Shown here: piece by piece, positions 8,898 to 23,000 of the stretch
Numbering within the stretch: position 1 is the first letter of the stretch
Layout of the letters: each line of letters begins with the position of its first letter
Source: Lotus japonicus
Taxonomy: Eukaryota; Streptophyta; Magnoliopsida; Fabales; Fabaceae
Reading direction: 5' to 3'
NCBI RefSeq assembly: GCF_012489685.1
Contig: NC_080046.1
Location: 38,713,176 to 38,777,175, forward strand
DNA length: 64,000 nt
Translations under genes and position numbers: made by a program
The notes under the pieces: generated by a model
Databases searched by the model: none
Seen by the model: only the letters and a program-made list of their open reading frames with translations
What the model was told of the DNA's origin: nothing

Positions 8898-10072
8898 AAG
8901 TTTGTGTAATTGAAAGAGTCTTCACGAAAGATAGAATAGGCACATGGTTTTAGACAAAGAAGAAAGATAAGAGACATGATGAAGTTTGTAATTCATATAT
9001 AAGTTTGTGTAAAATATTTAAAAATGCTTGAGAAAAAGAATCTGATTTTAAGTAGAGAAGAAATACATGCAACACCAAAAAGTAGAGAAGAAATGCAATC
9101 TAAGTGGTTGAGGTAGTTGAATTTATAGTTAAAAACATTTAGTTTACATAGTCAGTGATCATAATATATGACTTAACTGATTTTTCCGGTTCATATATTT
9201 ATCAAATACTTAACTTGTTTTTTTATAAGTCATTAAATTGTATTCAAACTAAGCAAGGATGCTATACTCAAATACAAAATATAAAATTAAGGAAGTAGCC
9301 AGAACGACCACCCAGAAAATCTATTAACTTAAATATTATCATGCTAGCACTGAAATTAATTTGACCGATACTTGATTCATTGGAAGTCCTCCTAGAAAAA
9401 TTATTTTGAAATTTTTTTTGTAGGGCAAGATATTCATATAAATATGTATAGTATTGAAAATGTAATATGTATAATACTTGTGAACATATGTATATACAAC
9501 ACAATTGTTTCCATGGTTCATGTCAATATGTTTGAGTTTCATATATGATTGTAATGTTTAAGGTAGATTGATAATGATTTCTTCCAGTAAAAATCATACC
9601 TTTCAAGTCGAAATATAAAACAAATAAGTGTGTAGTGATTATTTTATTGAAAAAAGTTGTCGCAAAAGTAATTTAATAACAAAAAAGTAACTTAACAAAA
9701 AAAACAAAATTTTGTAACACATTTTACCGCTATGCAAGATGAGAAATAAAATTTAGAGAAAGAAGATAACAAATTAAATTAAATTAAGTTCAGTAAGAAA
9801 TTTTTTAAAAACATAAATTTGTAATTCATAGATAAGTTTATGTAAAATATTTAAAAATGCTTGAGAAAAAGAATATGGATTTAAGTAGAGAAGAAATACA
9901 TGTATCCCAAAAAAGTAGAGAAGAATGCAATCTAAGTGGATGAGGTAGTTGAATTTTTAGTTAAAGACATTTAATTTACATAGTCAGTGATCATAATATA
10001 TGACTTAACTGATTTTTCCAGATCGTATAGCTATTATTTACTAAACTTTTATTTGATAAACCATTAATTTGA

Positions 10073-11074
10073 CATGCACAATAGCTATGTAATGAACACC
10101 ACAATTTGTACAGTAAAGTTCAATTTTACCCCTTTCATTTGCTTTATTGCCCACATTTGACCAGCAACCATTCCATCCAATCCATTTCGGTTCTTTTTAG
10201 TTGCAGTCTGGTGAAAAATAATTTAAGGCATGTTATGACCTGCTGCTATTATATTGGTAGCAACAAATTGAATTTAAAAAGCAATTGTAGTGTGGTGAAA
10301 AATATTTTTAAAAAGTGATAAGTTGTTTGTGACTTTTTGTTTTGAGTTAATTAATAAAAAGTTAGTTTTGTTATAAAGCTTGTACATTTTTTATACTATT
10401 TAAATTGAAAATTATTTAAATGTATGTTTTATTTAGGAATTTTATATTTTTAATACTTACATTAAAAAAATTGAACGTATTTTTTTTAAGAGTCAATTAA
10501 ACATTCTATATAATAAGGACAATTTAGGAATTATATTATTTATTTGCATTCCTAACCAAATATATGTTTTAATTATTTTTTAAAATTTAAAAAATATTCC
10601 TGGGAATTTAATTTGTTTCCAAATACATTTGTTGAAAATTCCTAACAATTCCATCTTAATATTCCCAAGCATCTAGATTCTTGGGTATCATTTTTCAATT
10701 CATGTAACATACGCCCCCCCCTATGCGTTTAACTTTCTCATTGTTATGATCAAGACCGACTACCAGAGATTTTATTGAATATCATCAATTAGACCTAACA
10801 CATTAGTGCAAATAGTGTTATTGCATTAGGCTTTTGGGTTTTTGATTGAGATTCATTTAGGCTTTTGGGACTTGATGCAATCTTGACATCAAATCTCATT
10901 CCATACTAGAGTCAAGCGTAACTATCAGTTGAAAAAGTGAACTAGGAAAAAAACCACGGTATTATCTTCCTTAACCTTCTCTTTTTATGGTTTATGCGTG
11001 TTAATGATGTTAGGGATATAAAAAATTTTCAACTTAATTTATTAAGTTTTTTAAATAAATTATAAATCATATCC
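10073..11074. other. AT-rich intergenic sequence
   Basis: No gene, RNA or clear repeat boundary is visible. The sequence is very AT-rich with A and T runs. The ORF opening near 10106 is short and has no protein-like features. Confidence 0.5.
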
Positions 11075-13808
11075 TATCTTATTCTATACTATATACTATT
11101 TTTCAAACCAAAAGTGGCAACTCCGATAAGTGTCATCCCCTCATTCTAAGTCTTTCTTAATAAATTTTCACTCTCATATTATAATTAGTAGGTAGATGAT
11201 GTCATATTTATATTTTCTAATTTTTTAGTAATTTAAATAGTAAATAATTCTATATTTTTGAAAATAATTAATGTATTAATATTGTATCTAATAGTTATTA
11301 ATGACATTAGAATAATTAACAAAAGTCAATTGTGATTTTTTTCGAAAATAACTATTGTACTAATTTGACATTTAATGATTTTAATGACATTAGAATAATT
11401 AATAAAAGTCAATTGTGATTTTCTACATTAAGGCTATGTTTGACATGCCATTTCAGCTAGCTTATAGCTTATTTGACTAGCTTAAAGCTTATTTGACTAA
11501 CTTAAAAGCTCTTCAAAAGTGTTTGGTGAATGAGCTTATTTCAGTAGCTTAAAGCTTATAGTTTATTAAATTTATTCTCATTTTTATCCTTATTATTTTA
11601 TTAAAATTCCACCATTACCCTTATATATTTATAAGAATACTAAACATATTTTCCCATCACACTTACGTATGCAGTTCCCGCCACACCGTTGCGCACCATA
11701 AGTATTAAAAATATTATATTAATAAAAATAAGTAAAAATCAATATTATATTTTTAAGATGATAAATAACTTGAGTTAATAAAAATATTTAAAGTGATAAT
11801 AATTTTAATATTAATATCATATAGGTATTAATATGAAAATAAAGTAATGTTAAATATAAAAATATTTATATAAGTATGTCCTTTTATGTCCTTTTACAAT
11901 TTCAACTTGTTTAACAGCTAGTTTTACCAAACACCTTTGTTTCAATCACGTAGCTTTTCAGCTTTCAGCTAGCTTATCAACTTTCAGCTATCAACTAGCT
12001 TATAAGCTTTCAGCTAGCTTTTCAGCTTTCAGCTAGCTTATCAGCTAAACATGTCAACATAGACATGTCATTTCAGCTAGCTTATAGCTTATTTGACTAG
12101 CTTAAGGCTTATTTGACTAGCTTAAAAGCTTTTCAAAAGTGTTTGGTGAAGGAGCTTATTTTAGTAGCTTAAAGCTTTAAGCTATAAGCTATCTCAGGTA
12201 GCTTATAGCTTATTAAATTTATTCTCATTTTTATCCTTATTATTTTATTAAAATTCTACCATTACCCTTATATATTTATAAAAACACTAAACTTATTTTC
12301 CCCTCACACTTACGTATGCAGTTTCCGCCACCGTTCCCGCCACACCGTTGCGCACCACAAGTATTATAAATATTATATTAATAAAAATAAATAAAAATAA
12401 ATATTATATTTTTAAGATGATATATAACTGTAGATAATAAAAATATTTAAAGTGATAATAATTTTAATATTAATATCATATTGGTATTAATGTTAAAATA
12501 AAGTAATGTTAAATATAAAAATAATTATACAAGTATGTCTTTTTATGTCATTTTACAATTTCAGCTTGTTTAACAGCTAGTTCTACCAAACACTTTTGTT
12601 TCAATCACGTAGCTTTTCAGCTTTCAGCTATCAGCTTTCAGGTAACTTATCAGCTTTCAGCTATCAGTTAGCTTATAAGCTTTCAGCTAGCTTTTCAGCT
12701 TTCAGCTAGCTTATCAACTATAAGGCTATGTTTGGTATGCCATTTCAGCTAGCTTATAACTTATTTGACTAGCTTAAAGCTTATTTGACTAGCTTAAAAG
12801 CTCTTTAAAAATGTTTGACAAATGAGCTTATTTTAGTAGCTTAAAGCTTTAAGCTATAAGCTATCTCAGGTAGCTTATAGCTTAAAGCTTATAGCTTATT
12901 AAATTTATTCTCATATTTATTCTTAATATTTTATTAAAATTTCACCATTACCCTTATATATTTATAAAAACACTAAACATATTTTTCCCTCACACTTACG
13001 TATGCAGTTTCCACCACCATTCCCGCCACACTGCTGCGCACCACAAGTATTATAAATATTATATTAATAAAAATAAGTAAAAATTAATATTATAAAGAAA
13101 TGTAAAGTGATAAAAATAAATAACTTGAGTTAATAAAAATATTTAAAGTGATAATAATTTTAATTTTAATATCATATAGGTATTAATGTGAAAATAAAGA
13201 AATGTAAAATATAAAAAAATTATACAAGTATGTCCTTTTATGTCATTTTACAATTTTAACTTGTTTAACAACTAGTTTCACCAAACACTTTTGTTTCAAT
13301 CACATAACTTTTCAGCTTTCAGCTAGCTTATCAGCTTTCAGCTATCAGCTAGCTTATAAGCTTTCAACTAGCTTTTCAGCTTTCAACTAGCTTATCAGCT
13401 AAACATGCCAAACATAGCCTAAGTGTATGCTGACAAAGTCTTTTCTGTAATGCGTATGGTTATTTTTTATATAACAATATGAAAATATTTGAATGTAATA
13501 TCTTATGTTAAAAAATGATATCAAATATGTAATAAAAAATTGATATCGGGATTGATTTAAAAATTAACTCCAAAATTTTGTATTTTATGTTTTCATACAT
13601 ACATCTGGAAGGTTAAAATAGTTTTGGTATATTGATTGAAAACATAACAAATTAGAGAAAAAGAATTAGAATGTAATTATGATTAGAAAAAAAAAACATA
13701 AATAGATGATATACATATTTAGAAAATAAAAACGAGAGATAAAATATGAAAATATCAGATGTATACCAATAAAGTATTCTTGTTTCATTCGTGTATGACA
13801 CATGATCA
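11075..13808. repeat. Dispersed ~745-bp repeat, copy 1, split by MITEs
   Basis: 11075-11431 and 13420-13808 together match 44210-44977 in the same orientation. Shared blocks include GTAGGTAGATG/GTAGGTAAATG, AATGACATTAGAATAATTAA, ATGCTGACA.AGTCTTTT and TTGGTATATTGATT. The match is interrupted here by the MITE cluster at 11432-13419 and continuous at 44 kb. Element class unknown; no coding capacity is seen. Confidence 0.72.
11432..13419. mobile_element. Triple Tourist-like (PIF/Harbinger) MITE cluster
   Basis: Three related copies of about 630-700 bp lie head to tail: 11432-12062, 12063-12720 and 12724-13419. The outer ends are inverted (GGCTATGTTTG at left, CAAACATAGCC at right) and flanked by TAA at 11429-11431 and 13420-13422, the usual PIF/Harbinger target duplication. 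Each copy has AGCTTATAGCTT-type subterminal repeats and a central GTATGCAGTT..CGCCAC block. At the inner junctions the TIRs are truncated. Copy 3 regains a full GGCTATGTTTGG end preceded by TAA. The 44 kb relative shows the empty site. Confidence 0.8.
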
Positions 13809-14039
13809 ATAATAAACACTTGCAATGAACACTTAATGATAACACATTTGCATATAAGAAAAAAATTGATACCTTCCTTAGGTAAATTGTCATTGCAATT
13901 TGCAACCACCTAAAACCCGCGAAAATCAAAACCCTGCTTTGTTCTCCAAATCAAAACGAAAAAGCCAAAAGGAGTGAAATTAAAAGTGAATTATCATTAT
14001 TATTATCATTGAACAAAGCGAGAACACTGTGCCGCCCTA
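13809..14039 (+). other. SKI2 upstream region
   Basis: Short AT-rich stretch with the promoter and 5' leader of the SKI2 gene. No convincing TATA box is seen. The last 100 bases before the ATG are A-rich with an ATT run. Confidence 0.4.
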
Positions 14040-17000
14040 ATGGATCCGATCCAAGCATCCAACGAGCTCTCTTTCCGGGTCGGGTTCACCGGCCACAGCG
14101 GCCACCTCCGCCTGGAGCCGCTGTCCACGGTGGAGCGTGACAACCCGCTGCGCTCCATTCCCGACTTTATTATGGTCAGTCCCCTTAGCTCCATTTTCAT
14201 ACTCCTTAGGTTTTTGCTGCAATTTGTTAATTCATAGCAGCACTTGAATTGCAACCTCTAATCTTTCTGATTAATTTTCAATTATTTTGCCTTAATTGCT
14301 TTTTATGTGCTCACTATTGTTGATTTGTATCACTGTTCAGTAATTATTCATTGGTTTTTTGAACATATTCAATTCAATTATAGACTCTATGAGGTTTTCT
14401 CAACCTGTTATCTATAGTAGGTTTTCGTAGAGGACTGGTTATAGCATAGAATTCATAGTAAAGATAAAAAAATTATGATGTTCAGTATTCAGTTCCAAAA
14501 CCCTGTGTTGCTGTTAGGTTGTGATGTGTGTAGTGTCGTGGAAAATTACAGACAAATGCGACTAATATGACAGCAATTATGATTGTGGACTGCAATTTAA
14601 AACCATGCTTATAGGTAAACTATAGACCATTGTAGTCAAAATCCTGATTTAGTCCTACGATTATGTGATTAAAGTACACCTGGGCGATTAAAATCTGCCG
14701 CATAATCATTTTCTTGCTAAATCTCATCTTACACGTGATTAAAATCACATAACCGCACCTTAGTCCCGATTATGCGATTAAGCTCGGTCCGTTTGACGTG
14801 GGTTTGACCCGCTTTGCAAAACCCCTAATTCTTTTAGGAGCCAAGCCCCATTCTCATCCTCACTCGCCTTTGCGAGCCCCCTTCTCTCACCCACTGCACT
14901 GTAAGATGATGCTCCTCCGCCTTTCAGGAGGCTCCTCCACTGTTGACGAGAGACAGGCTCGGGTTGGTAAGTCAAGTGGTGGTGCTGGGACTGAGTATGT
15001 TTTAGTATGACAATCCTATGAATTATGAGTTATGTTTTGTAATTTACGAGTTATGAGTACAAACAACTCTATTTCTGGGTTTCTAGTTATTTAAAGTGTT
15101 TATTTTTTGTAATTTATGTTATTTAATATGCACATATATCGACACCCCCTCCCCTATTAAAGGCATAATCCCAATTTTGACTACTTTGCTATAGACTGAG
15201 AACTGATTATTTTATTAACATTGTTATTATTTTACTTCGTTGGCATCATAATTAGCGAGTTAGATGAATAGGTTTATGTTATTTTACATATGGTGTCTTT
15301 CCTCGGCACATTTGACCGTATTGGTTTTTATTATGTTCTGTTAATCTTCGAATCCCGAGTTGGATTTAGATTTTCTTGGTAACTTTTGCATACGTTATTT
15401 CAGCCACCCGCCTTTCCTAAGGAGACACCTGAATCTATAAAGAAGTATATAGAAGATACATATCTCCAACCAGAATTGGACCCTGATGATTTTTCACCGG
15501 AAAAAGTTGGGAGGCAGTGGGACTTCGACTGGTTTGACAGGGCTGAAATTCCTCTGGAATCATCGTTGCCGCGGACTATGGTAGTTCCAATTTGGGAACC
15601 ACCATTTCGACGTCCTGTGAAAGGAACCTGGGAACCAAAGTTTGAGGAGGTGTGAGGTGTTTTTGTGTTTAATATATATCTGATTTCAACTGATGGCCCA
15701 TGTAGTTTGATATGAGGATATGACCTTGCGAATTCTGTATGAGTTGCAAAGATTTGGTTAACAATTAGAACAGAATATGTTTATCTTAATTGATTTTGTC
15801 ATCTTTATTGCTAGTGCCTACTGCCTATAATGTTTTGTTAGGTGAATGTATCTGATATGACATCAGGAGCAGAAGAGTCTGGGCCATTACCACGCACTTC
15901 TGCGAAGGACTTTGTTAGGGGAAGCATCAATAATCGCCCTTTTCGACCAGGAGGTTTGGATGATTCCCAAGGTTTAGAAAGAACTCTTCCACCAGGTGCT
16001 TCTAATGGTGAATGGGTGCTTGAAATTTTCAATGGTGGTCCTGCCCAGACAATTCCACCGAGTTCAAAGCAAGGACTGGATCTTGGTTTCCTCAAGGTTA
16101 TTTATTTACTTGTAGTTATTCATTTATGAGCATAATTACTGCTGGTTTTATGTTTGATCTTATTCCTTTTAGAATTTGATAAAACCCATTTATGCTCTGT
16201 TTTATCTTATTTGAAGCCATATCCATGCTCATGGAATGTTTACAAGGAAGCCAATTCACGCCAGGGCTCATCAGACGAAAATTTGGTTAGTTAATCTTCA
16301 GATTATCATTTTTTCCATCCAAATTTGTGAGCAACTGTTTCAGTTTGTGTTCTTTTAGTTACATTGTAGACCTCCTAATAATACCTATTCTAGATGGTGC
16401 TAGTGTCAGGGAGATGTCAAATTAAGGATGTGCCTCTTGATTACATTTAGAAGCAATTATACATATGATCTGCTTTCTTATATTGACAATGGTTGAATCA
16501 TCATGGAATGCAGAGTGGATTGTCAGTACAGTTTGATGACTTATTTAAGAAGGCTTGGGAAGAGGACGCTGTTGGAGAGCAGGAGGAAGATGGTATTTGA
16601 CATTCACTAATAACTTCTCGACCACTACTATTCTTTTGACATGCATTTTAGGTTTGGAAATCCCTGCATTGCATTATAATCAATTGGACCGAACCACTGC
16701 AACCAATGCATATCTTTTTGGACCAAAATCTTTTTCTCTTCTTTTGTGGCTAATGATAATGCTGTTTGTTAAGGCCATTTATCAGAAGTGGTGCCTGTTA
16801 AGTTGGAAGCTGAAGTTGATACAACTGAGATATCCAGCAGAGAACGTGAGAGTGAAATGTCACTTGATGATATTTTGTCAGCTGACTCAGAAGGATCAAA
16901 ACTGCATTTGGATGGATTTAGTGATGAAGTTGGACAGCAGCGGAAGGAAGTAAGTGGTTATGCAATAAAGTTATCATGAACTGTGCTTAAAATAACAAAT

Positions 17001-20000
17001 CATCTTTCTTGTGATTCTTCGTGATTTTTATGTTTCTGTGGCAATGCTTGAGGTAGGAAAACTATTATTTTCGCAGGCTTGGGCTATGTATGAAGATAGT
17101 GAGCGAATTGCAGATCGCTTTCATGAACTTGTTCCTGATATGGCACTTGACTTTCCCTTCGAGTTGGATGCATTTCAGAAGGAGGTATTTACTCAGTGTT
17201 AATTTATTCATATAGGCATGTAATAATTGTTTCATAGACATGGCACTGTAAAACTAGAAAGTCAAATCAGCTATATTTGAATGTTTCCATACCATACTCC
17301 TGTTCTGGGATGGAAAGTGAAAACTAATCTTACACCTACATATTTCTGAGCTATACCGTCCCCCTCATGTGATAAAGCCTGCAGGGATTTTGTTAAAGAA
17401 ATCCATGTTCATTGTAGCTTGCAACCCTGCGGAAGATTTTTCTTATATACTCAATAAATATTCCATTTTATTTTGAAATATTAAAAGTAACTCATATCAT
17501 CTTTCACTGTCATTTCTAGCATGAGTATACAGTATACTACTTATGTTCTTCTTGATTATTTATTTTGTTCCCTTCCTGTATAAAATTTGCAGGCTATTTA
17601 TTATCTTGAAAAAGGGGAATCTGTTTTTGTGGCCGCTCACACATCAGCTGGAAAGACAGTAGTTGCTGAATATGCATTCGCTCTAGCATCAAAAGTACAA
17701 CTGGATTTTTGAATTCTGCTTTAGTTTATATGTTCTTTTTTTTTGCTTCCCGACTGTGTAGTTGCATGAACCATACTGCTCAGTATCATTGAGCACTGTG
17801 ATTAGATGCAATAATGCTTATATTCTACTTCTACTATCCTCATGATATTTTGACCATAATATTTTTTAGTTTTTTCCTAATTTAATTTTTAAATTCCTAC
17901 CAATCAATTTAACTGCAAAACAAGAAAGAATATCTTAAATTTACTGGAAAATTTATGTTTGAATTTCATCTATGCAGCACTGCACTAGAGCTGTGTACAC
18001 TGCCCCAATAAAAACCATCAGCAATCAGAAATATAGAGATTTCTGTGGGAAGTTTGATGTTGGGCTTCTTACTGGTGATGTAAGTTTGAGGCCAGAGGCT
18101 TCTTGTCTCATCATGACCACTGAAATTTTAAGATCAATGCTCTACCGGGGTGCAGATATAATTCGAGACATTGAATGGGTAAAGACTCTGGGTTTCCCAT
18201 CAACAAAGACTAGTTTTTATGGATTTCTAGCAACTTATATTGATTTACTTACTTATTTTCTGCATAAATATGGTAGGTTATATTTGACGAGGTTCACTAT
18301 GTCAATGATGTTGAGAGAGGTGTTGTTTGGGAAGAAGTAATTATCATGCTTCCAAGACACATCAATATCATCCTCCTTTCTGCCACGGTATTAATTGGTA
18401 CTCAGTTGATATCCTACTTGATATGAGTTATGCTTATTCTGTGTAAAAAAATTCATTTCAGGTTCCTATACTTTCAATGCTAAATTTGTTTATACAACTC
18501 AAAGCCCAAGGAGCATTATAGTTATGTCGTGATTGTTTAATAGCAGAGGATATAGGCCTCGTTTGGAAGAGGTCATTTGAGTTTATACCTTAAGTGCTTA
18601 CAAGTGTTTGTAGGTGCTAATGTATATAGCTTATGATCTACTCATAAGCTGTTTTGAGCTTACTCTTACAACTTGTTCAGATTAGCTTATGAATAAGTGC
18701 TTATACTTATAACCTATTTTGAGCTTATTTCAATAAGTTTCTCAAATTAGCTTATGAATAAGCGCTTATGCAATAAGCACTTATTGTTCATTGCACACTA
18801 ATGCTCTTCAAATTGAATTAAAACTGGCTTGATGATTTTTTTTTTTCAATTTATAAAATTGATTAAATTCTTCTTTCGATTCATAGTTTTAACAAGAACT
18901 CCTTGATGAGAGGAGAAAGTGAGGCAAAAACTTAGAATTGCATGAAGAATAGATATGGTGGTTAGTACTGGAATTATTCAATTGCAAATTATTTATTTTT
19001 GTTAATGACATCAACCGAGGTTTGTAAAGTAGTATTTGTTAGAGTCCCACATTGGCTAGAGATGTGGCCAATCAAGTGCTTATAACTGGTAGTGCAAACC
19101 TTAACTCTTGAGCTAGCTTTTGGGTTGAGTTAGGCCTCCCTAATTCTAATAGTATTATTACTGAGGAATACCCAAACTAGTCCCTAACGCATATGTCAGT
19201 CATTGTCCCTAAATAATGAAAATTTTGTCCAAGGTCCCTGATCCATCAAATTAGGCCCCGAAGGTGTCTTTTTTAGGTCAAATTGGTCTCCCAGATCTCT
19301 GAGGTGGGGACTAATTCTACTGACAAATTGGTCCCCGAATGTGATTGACACTATAACTTGCAAGTACTAAGCTAACTATTTGCCGGTGTTTTCAAAATGG
19401 ACATTCACTAGTGAAGGCATTTAGTTCATGGTTATTGGTTCAATTATGGTTAAATTGACAATAACTAAATAATATATATTCTAACATTATATGAAGCATA
19501 AATCAAGTTAGGTATTCTTGTAAATTTATAAAGAACCATATTATATGTTCTGGAAGATAAAAAAGAAATCAACAATAAAATGCATTGGTCTGTTTTTACC
19601 TAGAAAATATATCCAATTTAATAAAAAATATACGATTTTTTAAAAACAAACTGGTTCTTGCCACCAATTTTGGACTGGTTCTCTACCAGTTTTTTTATAG
19701 GCCAATTTTCTTGGTTGTTTAGAGTCTTTAGTCTAGTTCACTGGTTTTTTAGTTGAATTTCTTTATCCACTCTATTTTTCTTTGTTCATCTTATTTACTC
19801 TTCTATTACCAAGTGGGTGTTTTCTTTTAAAATAATTTACCATTTTGGTCCTTGAAAGATTGTAGAGTGCTGTCATCAATTCAGTTCCTGAAAGATAAAT
19901 GATTTTAGCCCTCTTAAGAAATTGCTTTGTCATTATTAGTGATGAACAGCCATTTAACTTGTCCAAAGACACATTCTAGCTTTTAATTGATCCATGTTGA

Positions 20001-23000
20001 GAACCTCAACAAAATAAACCAAAGAAATGCACAAATTGAACTGAAAATGTATTTGATTGCTTATTAATGGATTTGGGAACTACAGAAAGGGAGTGATATC
20101 TCCTGAATCTGACCAGATCTAGGCTCCTATAGGAAGCTCAAAGCCTTCCTATTCATTTCTATGCACTAGATTACACCAGATACCCTCTCTACCTTTCTCA
20201 ACGTCCCTTATACTCTGGGATTACACTCAGCTCTCACCCTCTCTCTCAACAGCTGGCTGTTAGTTAGTTATCCCTTAGCTCTATTTCCCCCTTTACCCCT
20301 TCTAGAATATACTCTCCATATCTTGGGTCCACTCCTCTCTTGAACAAGTGATTCCCTTGGGCCTGCTATTGGGTCATCGGTCCTAACAATGCCACCTTCT
20401 GAAACCACAACCTTGTCCTCAAGGTTGAAGTGAGGGAATTGACTTTGAATGGTGATCGCGTCCTCCCAAGTAGCATCCTCAGCAGACTTCCCTTGCCACT
20501 TAATCAGTAGCTGCTGAACAGAATCGTCATGGAGCTTCACCACGCGAGCAGCTAAGATTGTTTCCAGTTGCACCATCTCAGGACCCTCTCCTTCCAATTG
20601 ATCAGGAAGAGTCGCATCCTCTGAGTAATTTCCCACAGCCTTCTTGAGGAGCGACACATGAAAGACCGGGTGAACGCGCGAGCCTTCTGGTAATTGCAAC
20701 TTATAGGCCACTGCACCGATTCGTGCCACGATGGGGAAAGGGCCAAAGTAACGGGCCGCGAGCTTGGCATGAATACGAGTGACCACCGATTGTTGACGGT
20801 GTGCGCGAAGCTTGACAAAAACCCATTCTTCCACAGCGAAAGACTTCTCCACTCTCTTGGCATCAACCATAGTTTTCATTCGATCCTGGGCACGCAACAA
20901 TTGTTCCTTCAGTTGTCGGAGTGTTTCATCTCTGTCACTCAATTCTCTTTGCACAGCCTCAACCCGCGTCTCCCCAAGTCCCCAACGAGTTATCACAGGA
21001 GGTTTGCGACCGTAGACCACCTCGAAAGGGGTTCGATTTGTGGCAGAGTGGAATGTCGGGTTGAACCAATATTCAGCCCAATGTACCAAAGTGACCCACG
21101 TTTTGGGCTGATCGGAGGAAAAACAACGCAAGTAAGTCTTCAAACAGCGGTTGACTACTTCCGTTTGCCCATCCGTCTCCGGGTGATAAGCCGAACTCAT
21201 TTTCAGCTGAGTACCTTGCAATCTGAAAAGCTCCTTCCAAAAGTGACTCATAAACACGAGATCTCGGTCACTTACAATCGATGAAGGAATGCCGTGCAAG
21301 CGAATCACTTCCTTGGTAAACAATTCTGCTATGCTCTTCGCGGTGTAGGGATGTTTCAGCGGAACAAAGTGGCAATACTTTGACAATCGATCGACTACCA
21401 CCAGAACTGCTTCGTATCCCTTAGACTTAGGCAACCCCGTGATGAAGTCAATTGACAAATCTTCCCACACTTGCTCAGGTATGGGTAACGGCTGCTAGAG
21501 GCCCGCCGGAGAAGATGCTAAGTATTTCTGCCGCTGACAAGTGTCGCAGCCGCGGACAAATTCCTGTACCGCACTCTTCATTCCTGGCCAATATAGGTTG
21601 GCTGCTAGGCGACGGTACGTCCGGAGGAACCCGGAATGCCCACCATGTGGTGTCGTGTGGAACTCACGAAGCATTCGAGGGATTAAGGAAGAATTATGGG
21701 TCAGGACTAGCCTACCTTGGTATAACAGTACCCCTTGGTGATAACTGTAGTCGGGATGTGTTGTCGGGTCAGCTTGCAGGTCTGCAATCAATTGCTGGAG
21801 TTTCTCATCTCTCTGGGTTTCCTCTGCCACCAATTTATGTTCTGCCCACAGAGGATAAGTAACCATGGCCCGATTCTCGCCATATTCTTCCAGCCGCGAT
21901 AGAGCATCTGCCCCCTTGTTCAACTTACCCGGTTTGTAGATTATATCAAAATTATACCCCAATAGCTTAGCAGCCCAGTTCTGTTGATCACCAGTTACAA
22001 TCTTCTGGTGAAGTAATTCCTTAAGGCTTTTCTGGTCAGTAGACACAAGGAATTTCCGACCCAACAAGTAAGGTCTCCAATGTTGAATTGCTAATGCGAC
22101 CGCCATCAATTCTTTCTCATAAGCGGATTTAGCCAAGTTTCGTGTTCCCAAAGCCTTGCTAAAATAAGCTATTGGATTCTTGCCTTGCATTAGGATGGCT
22201 CCCAACCCACTCCCCGAAGCATCACACTCTATCAAAAACTCTTTACCAAAATCTGGTAAGGCTAAAACAGGGGTAGTTGTTAGCTTCTCCTTCAATGCAT
22301 CGAATGCTTGTTGAGCAGCAGGTCCCCACTGAAATGCTTCCTTCTTGGTGAGCTCTGTGAGAGGTTTTGCGATTTTACCATAGTCTCGGATGAACTTCCT
22401 GTAATAACCCGTTAAACCGAGGAAACCCCTCACGCCTTTGACATTCTTTGGTACTGGTCATTTCGTGACACTAACCACCTTGCTTGGGTCCACTGCTACT
22501 CCCCGTTCAGATATTATATGCCCCAAGTATTCCACCGACCGCTGTGCAAATTGACATTTTTTCCGATTAGCCGTCAAACTCTTATGTTGTAGGAGCTGCA
22601 GCACCTTGTCCAAGTGAGCCAAGTGTGTCTCCCAATTGCTGCTATAGACAAGTATATCATCGAAGAAAACTAAAACTCCTTTCCTCAACATGGATCGAAA
22701 TACCTCGTTCATCAAGCTTTGGAACGTTGACGGGGCATTCATGAGCCCGAATGGCATTACCATGAATTCGTAATGCCCTTCGTGTGTTCTGAATGCAGTC
22801 TTATGCACGTCCTCCGCCTTCACACGAACTTGGTGGTACCCTGATTTCAGATCAAGCTTTGAGAAATATCTGGCGCCATTCAATTCATCTAGAAGCTCCT
22901 CAATGACCGGAATCGGAAACTTGTCTGGAACAGTTGCCTTGTTCAGAGCGCGATAGTCTACACACATGCGCCAGGTCTGATCCTTTTTCTTCACTAAAAT

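Larger units (their letters stand above)
6307..10072 (+). repeat. Tandem duplication of an ~830 bp unit (A, B and partial C)
   Basis: The phrase GTGATCATAATATATGAC recurs near 6316, 9156 and 9988. Copy B (about 9151-9982) aligns with copy A (about 6307-9150) through several blocks: GGAAGTAGCCAGAA near 6460 and 9292, GATAATGATTTCTTCC near 6949 and 9570, GCAAAAGTAATTTA near 7042 and 9662, and AATATTTAAAAATGCTTGAG near 9010 and 9848. Copy C is only about 90 bp. Copy A is longer because it holds the 26-bp tandem array, the insertion at 7170-7635 and the MULE-like element at 7686-8897. The SIRE-like LTR ends exactly where copy A begins. No gene is supported in the unit. Confidence 0.75.

Noticed and set aside
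20694..21284. 196-codon plus-strand ORF
   Set aside because: It is antisense to a well-recognised integrase region of the intron 10 gypsy element and has no features of its own.
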